Assembly: GCA_964519955.1 (NCBI GenBank)
Contig: CAZFLM010000028.1
Location: 11,060 to 75,059 of the forward strand
Direction of reading: 5' to 3'
Length of the DNA stretch: 64,000 nucleotides
Source of the DNA: CAZFLM01 sp964519955
Lineage (GTDB): Bacteria > Armatimonadota > Chthonomonadetes > Chthonomonadales > CAJBBX01
Positions 58,177-64,000 of this stretch are shown here, in pieces. How positions within the stretch are numbered: the first letter of the stretch is position 1; every line of letters starts with the position of its first letter. A program made the translations under genes and the position numbers. The notes beneath the pieces were generated by a model, which had not been told where the DNA came from, did not search any database, and was given only the letters and a program-made list of their open reading frames with translations.

Positions 58177-59424
58177 ATGTCAGTGAGCGTTCGTGAGTTG
58201 GCGGTGAAGGCGGGCGGAGCGGCCCGGGTGCTGGCGTCCGCGTCGTCAGGGGCGAAGGACGCCGCGCTGCTGGGCATGGCGGATGCACTCGTGGCGGGGC
58301 AGGCAGGGATCCTGGCTGCGAACGCGGAGGATGTGGCCGCCGCGCGGGAGCGAGGGACCTCCGGCGCGATGCTGGACCGCCTGACGCTGACCGAGGCGCG
58401 CATCGCCGCGATGGCGGACGGGCTGCGCCAGGTGGCGGCATTGCCTGACCCGATCGGGCAGGTGCTGGACGGCTGGCGGCGGCCGAACGGGTTGGCCATC
58501 TCGCGCGTGCGGGTGCCGCTGGGCGTGGTGGGCATCATCTACGAGGCGCGGCCGAACGTGACCGCCGACGCGGCGGCGCTCTGCCTGAAGTCGGGCAACG
58601 CGTGCCTGCTGCGGGGCGGCTCGGAGGCGCTGCGCTCGAACGTGGCCATCGCCGAGGTGTTGGCGGGCGCCGCCGAGGCCGCGGGGCTGCCGCGCGAGTG
58701 TATCCAGCTCGTGGCGTCGGCCGATCGGGCGCAGGCGACGGAGATGATGAAGCTGAACGGGCTGATCGACGTGCTCATCCCGCGCGGCGGGGCCGGGCTC
58801 ATCCGCTCGGTGGTGGAGAACGCGACGGTGCCCGTCATCGAGACCGGCACGGGGAACTGCCACACGTACGTCGACGCCAGCGCGGACCTGGACATGGCGC
58901 TGGAGATCGCGGTGAACGCGAAGTGCTCGCGGCCCTCGGTGTGCAACGCGATGGAGACGCTGCTCGTGCACGACGTGATCGCCGAGGAGTTCCTGCCGAT
59001 GGCGGCGGAGCAGCTTGTGGCGGCGGGCGTCGAGCTGCGCGGCTGCGAGCGGACCCGCGAGGTGCTGCCGGACATGAAGGCAGCGACCGATGAGGACTGG
59101 GACACGGAGTACCTTGACCTCGTCCTGGCGGTGCGCGTCGTGGAGAGCGTCGACGAAGCGATCGCCCACGTCAACGCGCACGGGACGCGGCACAGCGAGT
59201 GCATCGTGACGGAGGACTACACGTCGGCCGAGCGCTTCTGCCAGGAGGTGGACGCCGCCGCGGTGTACGTCAACGCGTCGACGCGCTTCACCGATGGCTA
59301 CGAGTTCGGCTTCGGCGCGGAGGTGGGCATCAGCAACCAGAAGCTGCACGCGCGTGGGCCGATGGGTCTGGCGGAGCTGACGACGTACAAGTACGTGGTG
59401 CGTGGGTCGGGGCAGGTGCGGTAA
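58177..59424 (+). CDS. proA: Glutamate-5-semialdehyde dehydrogenase (gamma-glutamyl phosphate reductase)
   Basis: A 415-residue cytoplasmic enzyme that reduces gamma-glutamyl phosphate with NADPH in proline synthesis. Diagnostic stretches are VPLGVVGIIYEARPNVT, SGNACLLRGGSEA, the catalytic cysteine in SVCNAMETLLV (C256), TRFTDGYEFGFGAEVGIS and KLHARGPMGLAELTTYKY. Length is normal for the family. ATG 58177 has GGAGGGGGAG upstream; an in-frame extension of seven codons has no ribosome site. proB is not adjacent, so the two steps are unlinked here. The gene lies alone between repeat blocks. Confidence 0.96.
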   Translation: MSVSVRELAVKAGGAARVLASASSGAKDAALLGMADALVAGQAGILAANAEDVAAARERGTSGAMLDRLTLTEARIAAMADGLRQVAALPDPIGQVLDGWRRPNGLAISRVRVPLGVVGIIYEARPNVTADAAALCLKSGNACLLRGGSEALRSNVAIAEVLAGAAEAAGLPRECIQLVASADRAQATEMMKLNGLIDVLIPRGGAGLIRSVVENATVPVIETGTGNCHTYVDASADLDMALEIAVNAKCSRPSVCNAMETLLVHDVIAEEFLPMAAEQLVAAGVELRGCERTREVLPDMKAATDEDWDTEYLDLVLAVRVVESVDEAIAHVNAHGTRHSECIVTEDYTSAERFCQEVDAAAVYVNASTRFTDGYEFGFGAEVGISNQKLHARGPMGLAELTTYKYVVRGSGQVR

Positions 59425-59429
59425 GGGCG

Positions 59430-59461
59430 GGACTTGGGACTTGGGGACTGGGGATTGGGGT
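59430..59461. repeat. Short G-rich repeat
   Basis: GGACTTGGGACTTGGGGACT and following GGGGATTGGGG. It occupies the space before the GH5 start and replaces a normal ribosome site. Confidence 0.5.
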
Positions 59462-59467
59462 GCGGGC

Positions 59468-61036
59468 ATGAACGTCTGTGCGGTGTTGGTGGGCGCCATC
59501 GTGTTGGGGCTCGGCTGCGGTGCCTCTGCGCAGGAGGCCCCTAAGCGCGGCGAGGTGGTGCTGAGCGCGAAGTTCGCGGGTGAAGCGGCGCTGCAGGGGT
59601 GGGCCGGGTCGGGCGCGGTGGACGCCGGGTACCAGGGCGGCAAGGCGCTGCGCGTCGAGGTGGCGCCGGGCAGCAAGCCGCTGGGCGGATCGTCGCGGTG
59701 GACGGTGCCCATCGAGCGGCTGCGGGGCTGCACCATCCGTCTGTCGGGCATGGTGCGGGCGGAGAACGTGAGCGACCGGCCGCAGTCGTGGAACGGCATC
59801 AAGATGATGATGCCCATCACCAGTCCCGGCGGCGTACAGTACCCACAGGCCAAGGTGGAGACCGGCACGTTCGACTGGAAGCGCATCGGCTGCATGATCC
59901 GGGTGCCCAAGGACGCGACGGCCGCGCACCTGCTGCTGGGCCTCGAGGAGGTGTCCGGGCGCGTGTGGTTCAGCGACGTGCGCATCGTGGTGCTGCAGCC
60001 GCCGATCTCCGACAAGGTGCGGCGCGCGTCCGGGCCGGCCTATCGTGGCCACAACCTGCCGCGCCTCCGCGGGACGATGATCAGCCCGGGCATCACGAAG
60101 GAGAGCCTGCGGACGCTGGGCGGGGAGTGGCACGCGAACCTGATCCGCTGGCAGCTCGTGCGCTCCAACCAGGAAGCGGCCGCGCAGCCGGACTACGATA
60201 AGTGGCTGAACGGCGAGTTGGCCAAGCTGGACGCGGCGCTGCCGACCTGCCGGCAGCTCGGCGTGCTGGTGGTGGTGGATCTGCACTCGCCGCCGGGTGG
60301 CGCGCCGAGCGCGGGCGGCTACGCGGCCGCCGATGCCGATCTCTTCTCCAGCAAGGACGCGCAGGCCAAGTTCGTGGAGGCGTGGCAGCGGATCGCGCGG
60401 CGCTACAAGGGAGCCGGCGAGATCTGGGGCTTCGACCTGGTGAACGAGCCGATCGAGGACTCGCTGGCCGAGGACACGGACGACTGGCACGGCCTGGCGG
60501 AGCGCGCGGCGAAGGCGGTCCGGGAGATCGACCCGAAGCGCACGCTGATCGTGGAATGCGCGGCGGGCGGGAACCCCGGCGGGTTCGACAGCCTGGAGCC
60601 CATCGACGTGCCGAACGTGGTCTACAGCGTGCACATGTACCTGCCCCACACGTTCACGCACCAGGGCGTGTTCGGGCCGAGCGCACCGATCCGCTACCCG
60701 GGCACCATCGATGGAAAGCAGTGGGACCGCGCCCAGCTCGAGGCCGCGCTGAAGCCGGTGGTCGACTTTCAGCGGAAGTACAACGTGCACATCTACGTGG
60801 GCGAGTTCAGCGCGATCCGCTGGGCGCCGGACGACAGCGCCTATCGCTACCTGAAGGACCTGATCGACATCTTCGAGGAGCACGGGTGGGACTGGACCTA
60901 CCACGCCTTCCGCGAGTGGGACGGCTGGAGCGTGGAGCACGGCCGCGACCGCGCCGACACCCAGCCCACCAAGACCCCCACGACGCGCCAGACGCTGCTG
61001 CGGGAGTGGTTCGCGAAGAACCGCCGGGCGGGGTAG
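59468..61036 (+). CDS. Secreted GH5-type glycosidase (cellulase family)
   Basis: A 522-residue exported glycosidase. The signal peptide runs to about residue 21 (LGLGCGASAQ); the cysteine in LGLGCG is in a plausible lipobox position too. Residues 30-180 form a beta-sandwich binding module. The barrel (residues 195-520) contains LIRWQLVRSN, VVVDLHSPPGG, GFDLVNEP with acid/base E327, VYSVHMY and GEFSAIRW with nucleophile E446, the order of clan GH-A family 5. Substrate could be beta-glucan, mannan or similar. The ribosome site is weak because a G-rich repeat lies before the ATG. It has no same-strand partner; family B repeats begin right after the stop. Confidence 0.88.
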   Translation: MNVCAVLVGAIVLGLGCGASAQEAPKRGEVVLSAKFAGEAALQGWAGSGAVDAGYQGGKALRVEVAPGSKPLGGSSRWTVPIERLRGCTIRLSGMVRAENVSDRPQSWNGIKMMMPITSPGGVQYPQAKVETGTFDWKRIGCMIRVPKDATAAHLLLGLEEVSGRVWFSDVRIVVLQPPISDKVRRASGPAYRGHNLPRLRGTMISPGITKESLRTLGGEWHANLIRWQLVRSNQEAAAQPDYDKWLNGELAKLDAALPTCRQLGVLVVVDLHSPPGGAPSAGGYAAADADLFSSKDAQAKFVEAWQRIARRYKGAGEIWGFDLVNEPIEDSLAEDTDDWHGLAERAAKAVREIDPKRTLIVECAAGGNPGGFDSLEPIDVPNVVYSVHMYLPHTFTHQGVFGPSAPIRYPGTIDGKQWDRAQLEAALKPVVDFQRKYNVHIYVGEFSAIRWAPDDSAYRYLKDLIDIFEEHGWDWTYHAFREWDGWSVEHGRDRADTQPTKTPTTRQTLLREWFAKNRRAG

Positions 61037-61040
61037 GGGG

Positions 61041-61353
61041 CGGTGGTGTGAAACCACCGGCAGATTGGCCTTCGGCCAACCGTCCTCCGGACGGGCGCGC
61101 CTGCCGATTAGCCGTGCGACGTGCGCCGGGAGATGAATCACCCGGCTGGCGGGCCTTCGGCCAACCGTCCTCCGGACGGGTGCGCCTGCCGATCAGCTAT
61201 GCGACGTGCGCCGGGAGATGAATCACCCGGCTGGCGGGCGTTCGGCCAACCGTCCTCCGGACGGGTGCGCCTGCCGATCAGCTATGCGACGCGCGCCGGG
61301 CGATGAATCACCCGGCTGGCGGGCCTTCGGCCAACCGTCCTCCGGACGGGTGC
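61041..61353. repeat. Family B repeat with 85-bp tandem units
   Basis: A full family B copy at 61041-61095 is followed by tandem units with ATGAATCACCCGGCTGGCGG at 61133, 61218 and 61303, a period of exactly 85 bp. Each has the CGTCCTCCGGACGGGTGC palindrome. No gene is supported in 61037-61599. Confidence 0.85.
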
Positions 61354-61500
61354 ATGGCGCGGCACCGTGCCGGACGGGCAGGGACGCCCATCCCACCGCG
61401 GCGTTGCGCGAGGTGCGCTGGGTGCATGGCGCGGCACCGTGCCGGACGGGCAGGGACGCCCATCCCACCGCGGCGTTGCGCGAGGTGCGCTGGGTGCGTG
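61351..61500. repeat. Family E tandem, two 72-bp units
   Basis: Units start at 61351 and 61423 (TGCATGGCGCGGCACCGTGC) and each contains GGGCAGGGACGCCCATCCCA. Confidence 0.85.
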
Positions 61501-61529
61501 ACGCGGCGCTGTGCTGGGCACGGTCGTTC

Positions 61530-61558
61530 TTGACTGCTGCGCGTCTGATTGCTATGAT
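61530..61558 (+). promoter_or_regulatory. Consensus promoter of the SPFH/NAD-kinase-like operon
   Basis: TTGACT (61530-61535), 17-bp spacer, TATGAT (61553-61558), both 5/6 matches to the sigma-70 consensus. It stands 41 bp before the ATG at 61600 and just past the tandem repeats. Confidence 0.8.
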
Positions 61559-61599
61559 GTCGATGAATGTGCTCCGATCACAAGTGGAGGGCGTGCGCG

Positions 61600-62628
61600 A
61601 TGTTCGGGTTCCGATTCATCAAGGTTGAACCGACGACGTTCGTGCTGCAGTACAGGCGGGGCCAGGTGGTTCGCGAGGGCGCTGGGCTGGCGTTCACCTA
61701 CTTCGCGCCGACCACGTCGCTGGTGCTGGTGCCGATCGGCAGCGTTGATGTCCCGTTCATCTTCGAGGAGGTGACGGCCGACTTCCAGCAGGTGACGGTG
61801 CAGGGGCAGGTGACCTACCGCATCGCGGACCCCAAGCGGCTCGCGCAGTTGATGAACTTCACGCTGGCTCCGAGCGGGCGGGGCTACTCGTCGGAGGACC
61901 CGTCGCGGCTCGGGCAGCGCATCATGAGCCACGTGCAGGTGCTGACGCACGACGCGCTGAAGGCGGTGCCCCTGCGCGAGGCGGTGGGCAGCGCCGACAC
62001 CTTCGTCGCCTCGCTGCTGGACGGGTTGCGGGCGACGGAGAGCCTGACCGCGCTGGGTATCGAGGTGCTGGGCCTCTCCATCCTGGCGATCAAGCCGACG
62101 CCGGAGACCGCCCGGGCATTGGAGGCCGACGCGCGCGAGAAGATCCTGCGCCAATCCGATGAGGCGATCTATGCGCGCCGGAATGCCGCGGTCGAGCTGG
62201 AGCGGTCGATCAAAGAGAACGAGTTGAACACGGAGATCGCGGTCGAGAACAAGAAGCGGCAGGTCCGCGAGGCGCAGATGGACGCCGAGATGTCGATCCA
62301 GCAGAAGCGCCGCGACCTGCGCGAAGCCGAGATGGCCGCCAGCATCGCGCTGGAGGAGCGCAAGAAGGACCTGGTCGAGCTAACGACCGCCAATGCGCGC
62401 CAGGAAGCCGATGCCAAGGCATACGGCATCGCCACGGCGATGAAGGCGCTGGCAGGCACCGACCCGAAGACGCTGCAGGCGCTCACGACGGTCGGCATGG
62501 ACCCGGGCCAGCTCGTGGCGATGGCCTTCAAGGAGATGTCGGAGCGCGCGGACAAGATCGGGCAGCTCAACGTGTCGCCTGAGCTGCTGCGCGAACTGCT
62601 GGCGCGCGACGAGAAGCCGAAACAGTGA
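61600..62628 (+). CDS. SPFH/band-7-domain protein
   Basis: A 342-residue protein with an SPFH fold (residues 1-180: PTTSLVLVPIGSVDVPFIFE, VTVQGQVTYRIADPKRL, GIEVLGLSILAIKPTPETARALE). Residues about 180-270 are strongly charged and helical, a coiled coil (VELERSIKENELNTEI, KKRQVREAQMDAEMSIQQKR). No hydrophobic N-terminal anchor is visible, unlike many flotillins, so it may attach by the SPFH domain or work in the cytoplasm as a large ring. GGAGG precedes ATG 61600 by 9 nt. The next gene overlaps its stop by 4 nt, indicating a tight functional link. Confidence 0.88.
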   Translation: MFGFRFIKVEPTTFVLQYRRGQVVREGAGLAFTYFAPTTSLVLVPIGSVDVPFIFEEVTADFQQVTVQGQVTYRIADPKRLAQLMNFTLAPSGRGYSSEDPSRLGQRIMSHVQVLTHDALKAVPLREAVGSADTFVASLLDGLRATESLTALGIEVLGLSILAIKPTPETARALEADAREKILRQSDEAIYARRNAAVELERSIKENELNTEIAVENKKRQVREAQMDAEMSIQQKRRDLREAEMAASIALEERKKDLVELTTANARQEADAKAYGIATAMKALAGTDPKTLQALTTVGMDPGQLVAMAFKEMSERADKIGQLNVSPELLRELLARDEKPKQ

Positions 62629-63566
62629 GCGACAGGCGGGCAGACAACCGCATCGTGCTTGTCATCCGCGACACGCGCCTGGATGAGCTGGTGCGCCGCT
62701 TCAACACCCAGGGGCAGGCGCGCTTCTACGTGGAGCACCTCGGCGCCGACTTCGCCGACTACCAGGCGGAGGACCAGGTCTACAAGCAGGCGATGCGCGA
62801 GGCCGAGGCGGCTCTGTCGGCGTGCGGGCGGGTGCAGGTGGTGAACCGCTCCTTCGTGCCGAACTTCATCTTCGGTGAGCGCGACACGGTGGTGGCGCTC
62901 GGGCAGGACGGCCTCGTTGCCAACGTGCTGAAGTACCTGGACGGGCAGCTCCTCGTGGGAGTGAACCCGGACCCGGCGCGCTGGGAAGGGGTGCTGCTGC
63001 CGTTCGTCGTGCGCGATCTGGACCGCCTGATGCCGGACGTGTTCGCGCGACGGCGGCCTATCCGCGAGGTGACGATGGCGCAGGCGGCGCTCAACACGGG
63101 CGAGACGCTCTGCGCTGTGAACGACCTCTTCATCGGGCCGTGCAGCCACACCTCCGCCAGGTACGTCATCCGGACAGGCGATCGGTCGGAGACGCACAGC
63201 TCCAGCGGCATCATCGTGTCGACGGGGCTGGGCTCGACGGGCTGGCTGCGGAGCATCCTCGCGGGGGCCATCGGGGTGGCGCAGGCGGTGGGCGGCGGCA
63301 ATGTGGAGCCCACGCGCGTGCGATCACTGGCGTGGGATGCGGCTGCTCTCGTCTTCTCCGTGCGCGAGCCGTGGCCGAGCCGCACCTCCGCTGCGACGAT
63401 CACCTTCGGCGAAGTGACCGCCAGGAGGCCCCTGGTGATCACCTCGCAGATGCCGGAGGGCGGCGTGATCTTCAGCGACGGCGTCGAGGCCGACCGCCTG
63501 CAGTTCAACTCCGGGGCGTGCGCCACGATCGGCATCGCCCAGCGGCGCGGGTACCTGGTGGCGTAG
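62625..63566 (+). CDS. NAD kinase-like protein, divergent
   Basis: A 313-residue protein resembling NAD+/NADH kinase (PpnK). VVALGQDGLVANVLKYL stands where GGDG-type kinases bind phosphate (G93, Q94, D95, G96), and HSSSGIIVSTGLGSTGW matches the substrate loop normally ending TGSTAY. The C-terminal strand pattern LVITSQMPEGGVIFSDG fits. The first glycine of GGDG is kept, the second is Gln, so activity is uncertain. The GTG start at 62625 overlaps the stop of the SPFH gene (GTGA), a coupled arrangement. It might make NADP or have become a nucleotide sensor for the SPFH protein; that is inference. Confidence 0.78.
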   Translation: MSDRRADNRIVLVIRDTRLDELVRRFNTQGQARFYVEHLGADFADYQAEDQVYKQAMREAEAALSACGRVQVVNRSFVPNFIFGERDTVVALGQDGLVANVLKYLDGQLLVGVNPDPARWEGVLLPFVVRDLDRLMPDVFARRRPIREVTMAQAALNTGETLCAVNDLFIGPCSHTSARYVIRTGDRSETHSSSGIIVSTGLGSTGWLRSILAGAIGVAQAVGGGNVEPTRVRSLAWDAAALVFSVREPWPSRTSAATITFGEVTARRPLVITSQMPEGGVIFSDGVEADRLQFNSGACATIGIAQRRGYLVA

Positions 63567-63599
63567 GAAGGCCTGGCCTGACGGTGTGCCGGGCGCGCC

Positions 63600-63880
63600 G
63601 GGAGATGAATCACCCGGCTGGCGGGCCTGCGGCCAACCGTCCTCCGGACGGGTGCGTGGCGCGGCGATGCACCGGACGGGCAGGGACGCCCATCCCACCA
63701 CCGGGTTGTACAGGACGTGCAGGGACGCCCATCCCACCTCCGGGTTGCACAGGGCGGGCAGGGACGCCCATCCCACCACCGGGTTGTGCCGGACGGGCAG
63801 GGACGCCCATCCCACCACCGGGTTGTACAGGGCGGGCAGGGACGCCCGGCCCACCGCGGCTCTGCAGCAGCGCGATGGAC
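63600..63880. repeat. Family B copy and five tandem 39-bp family E units
   Basis: A family B copy at about 63603-63655 is followed by units whose GGGACGCC starts at 63683, 63722, 63761, 63800 and 63839, a strict 39-bp period. Because 39 is divisible by three, it stays open in several frames. No gene is supported between 63567 and 63929. Confidence 0.85.
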
Positions 63881-63929
63881 CGTTGGAGGGTCGGCCTCCG
63901 TGCCGACCGTGCTGGCCGCCAGCGCCTCT

Positions 63930-64000
63930 CTACTCCCTCTCCACCTTCACGAGCTTCGTCTCCAGGGGCGCCAGGGCGATGCGGTCCTCGTCGGCTGCAA
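63930..64000 (-). CDS. 3' end of a gene cut by the right edge
   Basis: The last 22 complete codons read ADEDRIALAPLETKLVKVER and end in Glu before TAG at 63930-63932. Such LAPLETKLV endings are common at the C-terminus of secreted glycoside hydrolases, where they form a final beta-strand. The family cannot be named from so little. Confidence 0.55.
   Translation of the reverse strand, partial: AADEDRIALAPLETKLVKVERE

Noticed and set aside
63610..63854. Minus-strand frames with 13-residue MGVPARP repeats as a repeat protein
   Set aside because: They derive from the 39-bp tandem units of family E, have no ribosome site and no extension into unique sequence.

Overview
The window is high-GC bacterial DNA with long protein-coding genes on both strands, no rRNA or tRNA that I could recognise, and three 100-base runs of N. 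The prepilin at 13667-14473 carries the N-terminus AFTLIELLVVIAIIAILAA followed by FAQAREKAR, CLSN and QDYDE. That arrangement is typical of the very large prepilin family of Armatimonadota, so an uncultured or draft-genome member of that phylum is my best guess; Planctomycetota or a related group is less likely. The N runs and the style of the gene complement suggest a scaffolded metagenome assembly.

Layout. 1-7000: a truncated GH2 glycosidase with its GntR/LacI-type regulator, a secreted propeller protein and a sialate O-acetylesterase-like SGNH esterase. 7488-10751: a large heme-motif protein fused to a sulfatase-modifying-factor fold, with a dispersed repeat inserted in frame. 11458-19005: flavin-reductase-like protein, Fe-S RecB-type nuclease, YgiT zinc-finger protein, prepilin, small lipoprotein, sugar-nucleotidyltransferase, sugar-phosphate isomerase and a secreted thioredoxin. 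19128-37812: a carbohydrate-degradation zone with GH127, GH36, DUF4838, a GH39-like protein with CBM9, and a LamG/double beta-helix protein; a RecB/DnaQ-like nuclease and a glycyl radical enzyme lie among them. 38041-44492: a small membrane protein, a secreted HExxH protein and three tandem paralogs made of zinc ribbons, one membrane helix and a YfaP-like exterior domain. 44655-49855: sugar ABC permease plus binding lipoprotein, a second glycyl radical enzyme and a PH-like membrane protein. 50025-64000: hemolysin III family protein, a leaderless HExxH protein, Tat-exported creatininase-like protein, metG, a Ser/Thr/Arg-rich membrane protein, proA, a GH5 glycosidase, a coupled SPFH/NAD-kinase-like pair and the 3' end of one more gene.

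How the genes fit together. Many products are exported enzymes acting on plant- or exopolysaccharide-type sugars (arabinofuranosides, galactosides, acetylated sugars, pectin-like chains). They are combined with a sugar ABC uptake pair, a sugar-phosphate isomerase/epimerase and glycyl radical enzymes that imply oxygen-poor metabolism. The genes are mostly in single units or short runs rather than one large operon; each is separated by intergenic DNA packed with palindromic and tandem repeats. I distinguish about nine repeat families (called A to I below). They supply terminators and even stop codons, interrupt the assembly at all three gaps, and in one clear case lie inside a reading frame.

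The signals I consider most worth following are the three zinc-ribbon/YfaP-like paralogs, the in-frame repeat, the SPFH/NAD-kinase-like pair with a consensus promoter, and the altered signature motifs of MetG. All functional calls are from reading the sequence; no database search was run.
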